This document shows positions 25,220-35,355 of a DNA stretch of 64,000 nucleotides, piece by piece. The notes beneath the pieces were generated by a model. The model searched no databases. It was given only the letters and a program-made list of their open reading frames with translations, and was not told where the DNA came from. Positions within the stretch are counted from its first letter, which is position 1; each line of letters begins with the position of its first letter. The DNA comes from Streptomyces roseifaciens (GTDB lineage Bacteria > Actinomycetota > Actinomycetes > Streptomycetales > Streptomycetaceae), in contig NZ_LNBE01000004.1 of the NCBI RefSeq assembly GCF_001445655.1, positions 2,046,001 through 2,110,000 of the forward strand, in the 5' to 3' direction. Position numbers and translations under genes: made by a program.

Positions 25220-26533
25220 CCCGTCCGGCCGGCCCGCGCCCACGCGGTCGGCCGCCGTCTGCTCGTACGGACCCGTCTCGTACGCCCGCAGCCGCTGCGC
25301 CACCGCGCCGGCTCCCTCGCGGACCTCTTCGCGCCCGGCGTGCTGCTCGGGCACGGCCGACGGCGCGGCCGCCTTGGCCGGCGCACCGGCGCCCTTGGCG
25401 GCGTGCACCGCTCCCTTCGGGCGGGGCGAGTGCTGCCGCACCTCCTCCATGCTGGAGCGCATCACCTTGCGCAGCCAGGTGCCCAGCGGCTTCTCCACGA
25501 ACCGGTGCATCAGCCACGCCGCGCCGAGCATCACCAGGACCAGGCCGATGACCAGCAGGTGCCGGGGGACGCGGTCGCGCAGGGCGTAGATCAGCGTCAT
25601 GCCGATGTACTGGTGGAGCAGGTAAAGCGGGTAGGTGAGGGCGCCCGCCGTGGAGAGCCAGCGCCACTGGATCCGGTTGAACGCGCCGCACGCGATCAGT
25701 GCCATCAGCACGAACGCGACGAGGATGATCACCCGGGCGGGCCAGGCGGGGATGTTGTGCGTGGTGTTGTCCGCGACGCGCCGCGCGATCTGGTGCTCGG
25801 CGAGGAGCAGCGACAGGGCGACGATGCCCCAGAGCAGCGCGGTGGGGCGGTAGCGGTACATGAGGTAGAAGGCGATGCCCGCGACGAAGTACGGCTGGTA
25901 GAGCGGCATCGCCCACTGGTCGAGGAGCTTGACGTCTGCCTGGACCGAGGCCATCGCGACGACCGTCCACACGGCGCAGAAGAGCACGCACTTGCGGTAC
26001 GTCACGCCCGTGGCCACCACGATCGCGAAGAGTACGTAGAACTTCAGCTCGATGAAGAGCGTCCAGTAGACGCCGTCGACGTCCCAGACTCCGAAGCCCG
26101 TCTGGAGCATGGTCAGGTTCGTGAGGACGCCGTCGAAGCCGCCGTTGATCTGCCGCACCTGCGGCCACAGCGAGATGACGGCCGCCGTCAGGAAGATCCC
26201 GACCCAGTAGGCGGGGTAGACCCGCGACACCCGGGAGACCACGAAGTCGCCCAGCGAGCGGCCCCACGTGCTCATGCAGATCACGAAGCCGCTGATGAGG
26301 AAGAAGATCTCGACGCCGGTCCAGCCGTACTGCGCGAACTTCCACAGGTTGGGGAAGATGTGCTCGGGGTCCTCGCCCCAGCCGCCGCGCAGCGCCACGT
26401 AGTGGAAGAAGACGACCATGAGGGCCGCGAGCAGCCGCAGCGCGTCCAGGACGTAGAGCCTGGGCCTGGGAGCGGCGGTCCGCTGTCCGGCTGCCAGGCC
26501 GCCATCGAGGTCACCTCGTCTGGCGAAACGCAT
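25214..26533 (-). CDS. Acyltransferase 3 family membrane protein
   Basis: A 439-residue integral membrane acyltransferase (Acyl_transf_3). About ten membrane helices follow a 25-residue leader. The catalytic His is expected in helix 1 (LDALRLLAALMVVFFHYVAL), with GWTGVEIFFLISGFVI and the SRVSRVYPAYWV loop that are typical of the family. The last 80 residues are a cytoplasmic Ala/Arg/Glu-rich tail. Such enzymes O-acylate sugars, lipids, wall polymers or antibiotics; the acceptor is unknown. GGAGAGGA precedes the ATG. It follows a second, related acyltransferase on the same strand, 256 bases away. Confidence 0.88.
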   Translation of the reverse strand: MRFARRGDLDGGLAAGQRTAAPRPRLYVLDALRLLAALMVVFFHYVALRGGWGEDPEHIFPNLWKFAQYGWTGVEIFFLISGFVICMSTWGRSLGDFVVSRVSRVYPAYWVGIFLTAAVISLWPQVRQINGGFDGVLTNLTMLQTGFGVWDVDGVYWTLFIELKFYVLFAIVVATGVTYRKCVLFCAVWTVVAMASVQADVKLLDQWAMPLYQPYFVAGIAFYLMYRYRPTALLWGIVALSLLLAEHQIARRVADNTTHNIPAWPARVIILVAFVLMALIACGAFNRIQWRWLSTAGALTYPLYLLHQYIGMTLIYALRDRVPRHLLVIGLVLVMLGAAWLMHRFVEKPLGTWLRKVMRSSMEEVRQHSPRPKGAVHAAKGAGAPAKAAAPSAVPEQHAGREEVREGAGAVAQRLRAYETGPYEQTAADRVGAGRPDGV

Positions 26534-26789
26534 GTCGTCCTCTCCATCGGCTCAGGTCGGCTCATCCTACGAGGGCCGTCCGCGCGCATGCTGACACAAG
26601 GACCCCCCGGCCCGCCGTGACAGTTATCTCCTGTCTCTGCCGTAATTCCAACCCCTGCCTTGGAACGGCTCCGGGGTGATCTTGTGACGATCTTGTGGTG
26701 GGCCTGGTGAGGGCCTCGGTGGCGGGCCCGGCGGGGGAACGGGCGCGCGGCTGCCGCCCGCCCCGTGCCCCTGCCCCGTTCCCGGCCCG

Positions 26790-27971
26790 CTATCCGGCCC
26801 GGATCTCCGCCGCCGCCCGCCGCAGCCCGCGCCTCAGCGCCCCCGCCAGCGGCCGCTCCACCAGGCGGTGCACCAGCCACGCGGTCAGCAGCATGCCCGT
26901 CACCAGCGCGGTCAGCAGGACGGCCGGGGGCACGTCGCCGGCCGTCCGCCGGATGACCAGCCAGCCCACGCGCTCGTGGATCAGATAGAGGGGATAGGTC
27001 AGCGCCCCGGCGGCGGTCAGCCAGGGGTGGCCGAGGCGGTGTGCCCGGCCGAGCGCGACGGCCCCCACGGCGAGGAAGAACAGCGCGAGCAGCACCGCCG
27101 TCGGCCAGTGGGGCACGCGGTGGCCCATGTAGCCCTCGGCCCGCGTCTGGGCCGCCACCAGGTCGTGCTGGGCGACGAGGAAGCACGCGGCGACGATCAG
27201 CCACAGCACGAGGTTGGGGCGGTAGCGGTGCATGAGGAAGAAGGCGATGCCCGCGATGAAGTACCAGCAGTCCTCCGGCATCAGCACCTGGTCGAGCACG
27301 GGCTCGTCCACCGCCGCCGCGACGGCCGCCGCGAAGCCCCACACCACGCAGAAGCCCACCGCCCGCGCGTACGTCAGCCCCTTCCCGGCGACGACCAGCG
27401 CGAAGAGCAGGTAGAAGCGCATCTCGACCCACAGCGTCCAGTACACGCCGTCGACGGGATCCACCCCGAGGGGGGAGTGGAGCATGGTCAGGTTGACGGC
27501 GATGTCCCGCGCGCGGGGGGTTTCGCCCAGCACCGGCCACAAACGGGCGACGAGTGCGACGGCGAGCACCGAGAACCAGTACGCGGGGAAGAGCCGGGTG
27601 ACGCGCGAGGCGGCGAAGCGGCCGACCCCCCTGCCCCAGCAGCTCATGCAGATCACGAAGCCGCTGATCAGGAAGAACAGCTGCACGCCCAGCCAGCCGT
27701 AGGACGCCGGCAGGTGGGCGGTGGGGAAGACCGCCGCCGGCGGGCCGCCCCAGGCGCCGCTGCCGAACGCCACGTAGTGGTACGCCACCACCATCAGCGC
27801 CGCGAGCAGCCGCAGCCCGTCCAGCGCGGCCAGCCGGGCGCGCCCGTCGCTGCCGTCCGGGCTTCCGGGGGTCTCGGGGGGCTCCGCGTGCTCCTGCTGT
27901 ACCGGCAGAGTGGGGTGCAACGCCCCTCCAGGTGAGGAAGGTGAGGCAGTGCCGGGGAAGCTATCACGCAA
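26790..27971 (-). CDS. Acyltransferase 3 family membrane protein, paralogue
   Basis: A second Acyl_transf_3 protein, up to 393 residues, clearly paralogous to its neighbour: LDGLRLLAALMVVAYHYVAF, GWLGVQLFFLISGFVICMS, ASRVTRLFPAYWF and GALTYPLYLIHERVGW align one to one. It lacks the long C-terminal tail. The start is uncertain: the frame opens with TTG at 27971 without a ribosome site, and GGAGGGG lies too close to a later TTG; the fold begins only at about residue 46. Tandem duplication followed by divergence is the simplest origin. Confidence 0.83.
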   Translation of the reverse strand: MRDSFPGTASPSSPGGALHPTLPVQQEHAEPPETPGSPDGSDGRARLAALDGLRLLAALMVVAYHYVAFGSGAWGGPPAAVFPTAHLPASYGWLGVQLFFLISGFVICMSCWGRGVGRFAASRVTRLFPAYWFSVLAVALVARLWPVLGETPRARDIAVNLTMLHSPLGVDPVDGVYWTLWVEMRFYLLFALVVAGKGLTYARAVGFCVVWGFAAAVAAAVDEPVLDQVLMPEDCWYFIAGIAFFLMHRYRPNLVLWLIVAACFLVAQHDLVAAQTRAEGYMGHRVPHWPTAVLLALFFLAVGAVALGRAHRLGHPWLTAAGALTYPLYLIHERVGWLVIRRTAGDVPPAVLLTALVTGMLLTAWLVHRLVERPLAGALRRGLRRAAAEIRAG

Positions 27972-28086
27972 ATCAGTAGTTTTTCGGCATTAACTTCATA
28001 GCGGACAATCTGTGCCGTCCCGCCATGGAACCCCTCGATCTGCCAGTTCACGGGCTCGATTGCCGGGGGCACTGCCGAACGCCCAC

Positions 28087-28092
28087 TACTCT
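28087..28092 (+). promoter_or_regulatory. -10 element for a leaderless cysS message
   Basis: TACTCT ends six bases before the cysS GTG, so a transcript starting at the usual distance would begin at or next to the start codon. No ribosome site precedes that GTG. No convincing -35 at 16-18 bases was found. Confidence 0.5.
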
Positions 28093-28098
28093 GGTTGC

Positions 28099-29496
28099 GT
28101 GACCATTCGCCTGTACGACACCAGCGCCCGGCAGATCCGCGACTTCTCCCCGCTCACTCCGGGCTGCGTCTCGATCTACCTGTGTGGCGCGACCGTGCAG
28201 GCCGCTCCGCACATCGGCCACATCCGCTCGGGCCTGAACTTCGACATCATGCGTCGCTGGTTCGCCTACCGCGGCTACGACGTGACCTTCGTGCGCAACG
28301 TCACGGACATCGACGACAAGATCATCACGAAGGCGGCGGACCAGGGCCGCCCCTGGTGGTCCATCGGCTACGAGAACGAGCGCGCCTTCAACAGCGCCTA
28401 CGACGCCCTCGGCTGCCTGCCGCCGACCGTCGAGCCCCGCGCCACCGGCCACGTCACCGAGATGGTCGAGATGATGCGCGGCCTCATCGAGCGCGGCCAC
28501 GCCTACGAGGCCGACGGCAACGTCTACTTCGACGTCCGCTCCTTCCCCGGCTACCTCGAGCTCTCCAACCAGGAGCTGGACAACCTCCTCCAGCCCTCCG
28601 GCGAGGGCGAGACCGGCAAGCGCGACCCCCGCGACTTCGCCATGTGGAAGGCCGCCAAGCCCGGCGAGCCCTCCTGGGAGACCCCCTGGGGCCGCGGCCG
28701 CCCCGGCTGGCACCTGGAGTGCTCGGCCATGGCCCACAAGTACCTCGGCGAGGCCTTCGACGTCCACGGCGGCGGCCTCGACCTGATCTTCCCCCACCAC
28801 GAGAACGAGATCGCCCAGGCCAAGGCCTTCGGCGACGCCTTCGCCTCGTACTGGGTGCACAACGCCTGGGTCACCATGAGCGGCGAGAAGATGTCGAAGT
28901 CCCTCGGCAACTCCGTCCTCGTCTCCGAGATGGTCAAGCACTGGCGCCCCATCGTCCTGCGCTACTACCTCGGCACCCCGCACTACCGCTCGATGATCGA
29001 GTACAGCGAGGAGGCCCTGCGCGAGGCCGAGGCCGCGTTCGCGCGGATCGAGGGCTTCATGCAGCGCGTCTGCGAGATGGCCGGCGAGACCGTCGAGCCC
29101 GCCGCCGAGGTCCCGCCCGCCTTCGCCGAGGCCATGGACGACGACCTGGGCGTCCCGCAGGCCCTCGCGATCGTGCACACCACCGTCCGCCAGGGAAACT
29201 CCGCCCTGACCGCCGACGACAAGGAATCCGCCGTCGCCCGCCTGGCCGAGGTCCGCGCCATGCTCGGCGTCCTCGGCCTCGACCCGCTGGACGAGCAGTG
29301 GGCCGGTGCCTCCACCGGCCGCGGCGACGACCTCCACGGCGTCGTGGACTCCCTCGTCCGCCTCGTCCTCGACCAGCGGCAGGCCGCCCGCGCCCGCAAG
29401 GACTGGGCCGCCGCCGACGCCATCCGCGACCAGCTCCAGCACGCGGGCCTCGCCATCGAGGACACCCCGTCGGGACCGCGCTGGTCGCTGTCCTGA
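28099..29496 (+). CDS. cysS: Cysteinyl-tRNA synthetase
   Basis: Charges tRNA-Cys. The 465-residue class I synthetase has the HIGH motif (PHIGHIRSG), the zinc ligand Cys in YLCGATVQ with the later WHLECSAM and HHENE segments, and KMSKSLGN. Length matches Streptomyces CysS. The start VTIRLYDTS (GTG 28099) is fixed by family alignment; the frame upstream to 28012 is unrelated, and there is no ribosome site, pointing to a leaderless message. A real CysS rather than MshC is indicated by the full-length C-terminal anticodon-binding region. rlmB follows 127 bases later. Confidence 0.95.
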   Translation: MTIRLYDTSARQIRDFSPLTPGCVSIYLCGATVQAAPHIGHIRSGLNFDIMRRWFAYRGYDVTFVRNVTDIDDKIITKAADQGRPWWSIGYENERAFNSAYDALGCLPPTVEPRATGHVTEMVEMMRGLIERGHAYEADGNVYFDVRSFPGYLELSNQELDNLLQPSGEGETGKRDPRDFAMWKAAKPGEPSWETPWGRGRPGWHLECSAMAHKYLGEAFDVHGGGLDLIFPHHENEIAQAKAFGDAFASYWVHNAWVTMSGEKMSKSLGNSVLVSEMVKHWRPIVLRYYLGTPHYRSMIEYSEEALREAEAAFARIEGFMQRVCEMAGETVEPAAEVPPAFAEAMDDDLGVPQALAIVHTTVRQGNSALTADDKESAVARLAEVRAMLGVLGLDPLDEQWAGASTGRGDDLHGVVDSLVRLVLDQRQAARARKDWAAADAIRDQLQHAGLAIEDTPSGPRWSLS

Positions 29497-29528
29497 GGGA
29501 CACTTTTCGTACGTACGTAGTAGGCAAC

Positions 29529-29547
29529 CGCCGGACGCCGTCCGGCG
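29529..29547. other. Small hairpin between cysS and rlmB
   Basis: Arms CGCCGGAC and GTCCGGCG with a 3-base loop, 33 bases after the cysS stop. It may weaken read-through into rlmB or protect the upstream message; no T-tract follows. Confidence 0.4.
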
Positions 29548-29623
29548 CAGCCGTCCGAAGCCCGTGAGGCCCGCTAGGGCCGAGCGGCGCGAGGGCGGCA
29601 GAGAAAAGAAGTCAGGTGACCCC

Positions 29624-30577
29624 ATGGCCGGCAACAGCCAGCGCAGGAACCGCCGCACGTCCAACAAGAAGGGCGCGACGGTCGGCAGCGGCGGCCAGCG
29701 GCGCCGAGGCCTGGAGGGCAAGGGCCCGACGCCGCCCGCGTCCATGCGCAAGGGACACAAGAAGAACCGTGTCGCCAACGCCCAGGCCAAGCAGGCGGCG
29801 GCCCGCCGCCCCGCCCCCCGCCGCGGCGGCCCCAAGGGCCCCAACGAGCTCGTCGTCGGCCGCAACTCCGTCGTCGAGGCGCTGCGCGAGGGCGTGCCCG
29901 CCAAGACGCTCTACGTCCAGCAGTACCTCGACAACGACGAGCGCGTCCGCGAGGCCCTCCAGCTCGCCACGGACAAGGGTCTCAACCTCATGGAGGCCCC
30001 CCGTCCCGAGCTCGACCGGATGACCAACGGCCTCAACCACCAGGGCCTCGTCCTCTCGGTCCCGCCCTACGAGTACGCCCACCCCGAGGACCTCAGCGCC
30101 GCCGCCTTCGACGACGGCGAGGACCCGCTGATCGTCGCCCTCGACGGCATCACCGACCCGCGCAACCTCGGCGCCGTCGTCCGCTCCGTCTCCGCCTTCG
30201 GCGGCCACGGCGTGGTCGTCCCCGAGCGCCGCGCGGCCGGCATGACCGCCAGCGCCTGGAAGACCTCCGCCGGCACCGCCGCCCGTACGCCCGTCGCCCG
30301 CGCCACCAACATGACGCGGATGCTGGAGTCGTACCAGAAGGAAGGTCTGATCGTCGTCGGCCTCGCCGCCGACGGCGACGTCGAGCTGCACGAGCTCGAA
30401 GCCCTCGAAGGCCCGGTCGTCATCGTCGTCGGCAGCGAGGGCAAGGGCCTGTCCCGCCTCGTCGGCGAGACCTGCGACTTCCGCGTGCGCATCCCGATGC
30501 CGGGCGGCGCCGAGTCGCTCAACGCCGGTGTCGCCGCGGGCGTCGTGCTCTACGAGGCGGCGCGGCGCCGCGCCTGA
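29624..30577 (+). CDS. rlmB: 23S rRNA 2'-O-methyltransferase RlmB (TrmH family)
   Basis: A SPOUT methyltransferase of the RlmB/TrmH group, 317 residues, which methylates a ribose in 23S rRNA (G2251 in E. coli numbering). Residues 1-72 are a Lys/Arg-rich extension usual in actinobacteria. An L30e-like substrate-binding domain begins at [14 protein letters not shown], and the knotted SAM domain shows [26 protein letters not shown] and [19 protein letters not shown] at 29624 preceded by a weak AGGTGA. A strong terminator follows immediately. Confidence 0.93.
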   Translation: MAGNSQRRNRRTSNKKGATVGSGGQRRRGLEGKGPTPPASMRKGHKKNRVANAQAKQAAARRPAPRRGGPKGPNELVVGRNSVVEALREGVPAKTLYVQQYLDNDERVREALQLATDKGLNLMEAPRPELDRMTNGLNHQGLVLSVPPYEYAHPEDLSAAAFDDGEDPLIVALDGITDPRNLGAVVRSVSAFGGHGVVVPERRAAGMTASAWKTSAGTAARTPVARATNMTRMLESYQKEGLIVVGLAADGDVELHELEALEGPVVIVVGSEGKGLSRLVGETCDFRVRIPMPGGAESLNAGVAAGVVLYEAARRRA

Positions 30578-30587
30578 AAAAACTCTC

Positions 30588-30633
30588 CTTGAGCGCAGGA
30601 CGGGCCGGTTCACCGGCCCGTCCTGCGCTTAAG
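30588..30633. terminator. Terminator of rlmB
   Basis: Long stem of 21 pairs with one mismatch (inner arms AGCGCAGGACGGGCCGG and CCGGCCCGTCCTGCGCT) and a TTCA loop. It begins 10 bases after the rlmB stop. Confidence 0.92.
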
Positions 30634-30717
30634 GGCTGGATTGACGGGCTCCGTTGACGCGACCCGGACAGTTCGACTCGGTCAAGGCAGTGTCCTAATC
30701 AGAAGTCACTCGGTTAG

Positions 30718-32358
30718 ATGAGTGTGGACACCAGAACACCCCGCACACCCACGGGGGGAAGCTCTTCCGGGTACGACGACCAGCCCGCGCTGAGTACGGT
30801 GAAGGTTCCGTCCGACCCGGCGCAGATCGCCGTCAACCACGTGAGTTTCCGCGTGCAGCTCGCCCGGCCCCCGCGCGTCGCCCGCCAGTTCGCAGGCATC
30901 GCCGACACGGCGCAGCTGCCCACCGTCAAGAGCGCGCCCAAACGGCGCGCTCCCGTGGTGTGGAGCGGGCGGGCCGCCCCCGGTGACGCGGCGCCCACCG
31001 AACTCCTCCAGGCCGTACGGGACTCCGCCGTCTCCGACGCGGGCTCCACCCAGGTGCTGCCCCGCATCCGCGTCGACGACCAGCACCCCTCCGTCGTGGG
31101 CCCCCGCAGCCACTCCGAGCGCACCGGCCCCGGCGAGCTCGTCGACGCCGCCGGCCCCGCCGCGCCCGGGACCCAGCTCCTGCACGGCGTCCGCCCCACG
31201 GACAGCGCCTACGACGAAGATCAGTACCGCTACCCGCAGTTCGACGGCCCCGACGCCGACTACGACGACGAGGACGCCGACGACGAGAGCGGCGCCGCCA
31301 AGCGCCAGAGCGACTCCGTCCGGCACGCCTACTACCCCGGCCGCCGGATGAACCTCGGCGTCGTCCTGCTGCCCCTGCGGATCTTCCTCGGCTTCATCTC
31401 CATCTACGCCGGCATGGGCAAGCTCTGCGACCCCGTCTACTTCGACGGCGGCAAGCGCGGCTCCATGGTCGCCTGGCTCACCGCCCTGCACCCCTGGGCC
31501 GCCGCCGAGCCCCTGCGCAACCTCGCCCTCGCCCACCCCGTCGGCGCCGGCCTCACCGTCGCCTTCCTCCAGGTCGTCGTCGGTGTCCTCACCATCTTCG
31601 GCCTCTGGCAGCGCCTCGCCGCCTCCGTCGGCGTCCTGCTGTCCGCCGTCCTCCTCGTCACCGTCAGCTGGCGCAGCGCCCCCGTCTACGACGCGCCCGA
31701 CATCATCTACCTCGCCGCCTGGAGCCCCCTCGTGATCGCCGGGGCGCCCTTCTACTCCGTCGACGGGCGCCTCGCGGGCGAGGCCTGGCGCCGCCTCGGC
31801 CCCCGCGCCGAGCTGTGGGAGCTCCGGCAGCGCGTCCTGCGCCGCGGCACGATCATGGCCACGGTCCTCATCGGCCTCACCCTGCTGGTCGGCTCCACCC
31901 TCGGCGGCGCCGTCCGCTCCTCCCAGACCGTCAAGGTCCCCGGCCCCAGCGACCCGCCCATCAACAACCTCCCCGGCTCGCCGTACCCCCAGAGCCCCGG
32001 CACCTCCACCCCCCGTGGCCCCCGGAGCCCCTCCGCCGTCGGCACCCCCAAGCCCACCGCCCCCGGCACCCACGCGGCGACCCCCTCCGCCACGGCCCCG
32101 GCCGCGCCCGGCGCCGCCCGCACGCCCACCGGCGCGGCAGCCGGCGGCACCGGACACCCCGGCGCCAGCCAGGGCGTCCGCCCGGCCCCGCAGACCCCGC
32201 GGCAGCCGGCCGCGCCCGCGGCGCCCCGCAGCCCCTCCGGCGGCTCCTCGGCCTCCAGCGGCACGAGCAGCACCACGAACAGCACCGGAGGCAGCTCCTC
32301 CGGCGGTTCGTCGGGCGGCACCCGCACGGGAGGAGCGCTCGGCGGCCTCCTCGGCTGA
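30718..32358 (+). CDS. DoxX-family membrane protein with long tails
   Basis: A 546-residue protein. Residues 1-205 are cytoplasmic, low-complexity and acidic near the end (DADYDDEDADDESG). A DoxX-type four-helix membrane domain follows (about 212-360: LPLRIFLGFISIYAGMGKL, FLQVVVGVLTIFGLW), with an extra helix near 378-395 (IMATVLIGLTLLVGSTLGG) and a Pro/Ala/Ser/Thr-rich external tail of 140 residues ending GGALGGLLG. DoxX proteins are linked to quinone or thiol redox at the membrane in some bacteria. No ribosome site is evident before the ATG. It has its own terminator. Confidence 0.8.
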   Translation: MSVDTRTPRTPTGGSSSGYDDQPALSTVKVPSDPAQIAVNHVSFRVQLARPPRVARQFAGIADTAQLPTVKSAPKRRAPVVWSGRAAPGDAAPTELLQAVRDSAVSDAGSTQVLPRIRVDDQHPSVVGPRSHSERTGPGELVDAAGPAAPGTQLLHGVRPTDSAYDEDQYRYPQFDGPDADYDDEDADDESGAAKRQSDSVRHAYYPGRRMNLGVVLLPLRIFLGFISIYAGMGKLCDPVYFDGGKRGSMVAWLTALHPWAAAEPLRNLALAHPVGAGLTVAFLQVVVGVLTIFGLWQRLAASVGVLLSAVLLVTVSWRSAPVYDAPDIIYLAAWSPLVIAGAPFYSVDGRLAGEAWRRLGPRAELWELRQRVLRRGTIMATVLIGLTLLVGSTLGGAVRSSQTVKVPGPSDPPINNLPGSPYPQSPGTSTPRGPRSPSAVGTPKPTAPGTHAATPSATAPAAPGAARTPTGAAAGGTGHPGASQGVRPAPQTPRQPAAPAAPRSPSGGSSASSGTSSTTNSTGGSSSGGSSGGTRTGGALGGLLG

Positions 32359-32376
32359 GCAGGGCGCTCCACGCAG

Positions 32377-32408
32377 ACGGCCCCCGCACCGGAAGGTGCG
32401 GGGGCCGT
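32377..32408. terminator. Terminator after the DoxX gene
   Basis: Perfect 14-base arms ACGGCCCCCGCACC and GGTGCGGGGGCCGT with a GGAA loop, followed by TCTCGTGCTTG; 18 bases after the stop. Confidence 0.92.
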
Positions 32409-32447
32409 TCTCGTGCTTGCCGTACGACGGGGCGGGGCCTTCCGGCC

Positions 32448-33176
32448 CTACGCCCGCCCGGCGAGCTCCTTGGCGGCCTCCGTGAGGTCCTTGGCCGTGT
32501 CGATGGCCCGCCAGTACGCCCCGTGCGGCAGCGGGTAGCCCGCGAGCCGCCGCTCGCGCGCCAGCCGGGGGAACGTGGTGCGCTCGTGGTCGCCGTGCTC
32601 CGGCAGCATTTCCGTGAAGGCGGCGGAGAACACGTAGACGCCCGCGTTGATCAGGTACGGGGAGGGCGGGGACTCGATGAAGTCCAGCACGTGCCCGAAC
32701 TCGTCGGTCTCGACGGCCCCCCAGGGGATCCGGGGCCGGGCCAGGGCCAGGGTGGCCGCCGCGTCACGCTCGTGGTGGAAGGCGGCCATCTCGCGCAGCG
32801 AGAAGCGGGTCCAGATGTCGCCGTTGGTGGCGTACCAGGGCCGGTCGGGGTGCGGCAGCGAGGCCGCAGCGAACTTCAGGCCGCCGCCCCGGCCGAGCGG
32901 CTCCTTCTCGACGACGGTCGTCACCCGCAGCGGCAGGTCGGCCGACACGAGCCACTCCTGCAGGACCTCCGCCAGATGGCCGCACGAGACCACGGCGTCG
33001 GTGACGCCCTCGGCGGCCAGCCAGGCCAGCTGATGGCCGATGATCGGGGTCCCGGTGCCGGGAATCTCGACCATCGGCTTGGGTCGGTCGTCGGTGTACG
33101 GGCGCAGCCGCGACCCCTGGCCGCCGGCCAGGATCACGGCTTGGGTGGGGTACGGATACGCGTTCGTGCCGGTCAT
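32448..33176 (-). CDS. Sugar-phosphate nucleotidyltransferase
   Basis: A 242-residue NTP transferase of the glucose-1-/mannose-1-phosphate type. The nucleotide loop LAGGQGSRLRPYTDDRPKPM is complete at about residues 10-30, with the metal Asp in YATNGDIW and the substrate segment FIESPPSPYLINAGVYVF. No C-terminal left-handed helix domain, so it resembles the short GDP-mannose/CDP-glucose-type enzymes. The ATG at 33176 (MTGTNAYPY) is chosen; a GTG three codons upstream is possible; neither has a good ribosome site. Product sugar unknown. Confidence 0.82.
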   Translation of the reverse strand: MTGTNAYPYPTQAVILAGGQGSRLRPYTDDRPKPMVEIPGTGTPIIGHQLAWLAAEGVTDAVVSCGHLAEVLQEWLVSADLPLRVTTVVEKEPLGRGGGLKFAAASLPHPDRPWYATNGDIWTRFSLREMAAFHHERDAAATLALARPRIPWGAVETDEFGHVLDFIESPPSPYLINAGVYVFSAAFTEMLPEHGDHERTTFPRLARERRLAGYPLPHGAYWRAIDTAKDLTEAAKELAGRA

Positions 33177-33245
33177 GCACCGCACGATATGCGGTGCCGT
33201 CCTCGGACGGACCGGTGGTGGCGGCGCCGTGCCCCCTTACGGCGG

Positions 33246-33653
33246 TCAGCGGCTCTGGACGCCGGAGGCGTACGACGTGTCGCAGACCGGGCGGGCGTAG
33301 CGCTGGGCCTGCCGGGGGCCGTACTTCGCGACCGCCGCGCGCCCGAGGCTCCGCGCGATCTCCACGCAGTGCCGGGCGAGCGAGGGACGGCCGTTGGTGG
33401 CCTCCTGGAGGTGGCTGAGGGCGACCCCCGGGTTCTTCTCCTGCAGCTCGGTCAGGAGCTTGTCGTGCAGCACCTCGTGCGGGGCGCGGATCCGGGCTTG
33501 GGTGGAGGCGTTGTCGGAGGACGCGGTGAGCACCTGCGAATCGGCAGGCGCGGCCCACGGGACACGGGTCACCGCGAGCGTCCCCGAGAGGACGAGAACG
33601 ACGGGGAGTACGAAGGCAAGGGTTCTGCCGATGTGGCGGGCGGCCTGGTTCAT
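33246..33653 (-). CDS. Small secreted or membrane-anchored protein
   Basis: 135 residues with an N-terminal hydrophobic signal or anchor (about 10-30, RTLAFVLPVVLVLSGTLAV) and a mainly helical mature part with two Cys (HCVEIARSL, VCDTSYAS) that could form one disulfide. Not recognised as a named family. It sits between the nucleotidyltransferase and msiK on the same strand but with its own start. Confidence 0.6.
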   Translation of the reverse strand: MNQAARHIGRTLAFVLPVVLVLSGTLAVTRVPWAAPADSQVLTASSDNASTQARIRAPHEVLHDKLLTELQEKNPGVALSHLQEATNGRPSLARHCVEIARSLGRAAVAKYGPRQAQRYARPVCDTSYASGVQSR

Positions 33654-33805
33654 GCCGCAGATGGTAGCGAGGGGTAATGACGCCGCGACATCTAGTCACC
33701 CGGTCGAGGGATGCGTCTGGTGGTGCGGATGGTCGCCTGGTTGACGTACAGGGCTCGAAAAGAGCGATCTGGCAGGTAAAACGGCAACTCGTGTGACTTC
33801 GGAGC

Positions 33806-33853
33806 GAAAAACACCCGCCCCCGGGCCATTTGGACGGCACGGGGGCGGGGGTG
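33806..33853 (-). terminator. Terminator of msiK
   Basis: On the minus strand a G/C-rich stem (CACCCCCGCCCCCG and CGGGGGCGGGTG) with a 16-base loop is followed by TTTTT. It begins 41 bases after the msiK stop. Nothing else is visible in 33654-33893. Confidence 0.75.
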
Positions 33854-33893
33854 CGTGCGGCGCGGACCGCGGCCGCGCTGCGCGATCGGTCGC

Positions 33894-35027
<1,134 letters not shown>

Positions 35028-35080
35028 GGTGATGCAGTCCCTTCACCGGCAGGAACGTGCCGGACGATCCGAGTAGAGGG

Positions 35081-35096
35081 AGTGGTCCAGTCCATT
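35081..35096. promoter_or_regulatory. DasR-responsive (dre-like) site upstream of msiK
   Basis: AGTGGTCCAGTCCATT matches the DasR consensus ACTGGTCTAGACCACT at 12 of 16 positions, keeping the TGGTC core. It also lies within a GGTCC-9-GGACC inverted repeat. DasR represses amino-sugar genes until GlcN-6-P or GlcNAc-6-P appears; control of msiK fits supply of chitobiose import. Confidence 0.6.
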
Positions 35097-35209
35097 TGGA
35101 CCGGGTTGCAGGTGACGGTACCCGGGAGGCGGTCGGTTGTCAGCAGCCGGTGGCTGTGAAAATTCGTGGCCTGGGCACGGGTGGAGTTTGGTTAGACTGC
35201 AACGCACAG

Positions 35210-35282
35210 GCCGACTTAGCTCAGCTGGTAGAGCACCGCTCTTGTAAAGCGAAGGTCGTCGGTTCGAACCCGACAGTCGGCT
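35210..35282 (+). tRNA. tRNA-Thr (TGT)
   Basis: 73 bases fold as a tRNA: acceptor arms GCCGACT and AGTCGGC, D-loop with AGCTCAGCTGGTAGAGC, anticodon stem-loop CGCTCTTGTAAAGCG with anticodon TGT, and T-arm GTCGGTTCGAACCCGAC. The discriminator is T and CCA is not encoded. A TAGACT about 12 bases upstream is a probable -10. Confidence 0.96.
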
Positions 35283-35287
35283 CGGAA

Positions 35288-35325
35288 ACGAAACCGCAGG
35301 TCCCCTCCGGGACCTGCGGTTTCGT
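35288..35325. terminator. Terminator of tRNA-Thr
   Basis: Perfect 17-base arms ACGAAACCGCAGGTCCC and GGGACCTGCGGTTTCGT with a CTCC loop, directly after the tRNA and before the convergent MMPL stop. Confidence 0.93.
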
Positions 35326-35355
35326 GCTGTCAGGGGCGGGTGCGGGCCGGGCGCC

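Noticed and set aside
28099..29496. MshC (mycothiol ligase) instead of CysS
   Set aside because: MshC is shorter and lacks the C-terminal anticodon domain. This protein has the full 465-residue CysS length, HIGH and KMSKS.
29516..29526. The CGTACGTACG run after cysS as a regulatory repeat
   Set aside because: It is short, and no gene starts within 90 bases that would need it; chance is likely.
30706..32157. A 483-codon leftward frame opposite the DoxX gene
   Set aside because: It is Gly/Ala/Asp-rich without a fold and lacks a ribosome site; the rightward frame has four membrane helices of DoxX type.
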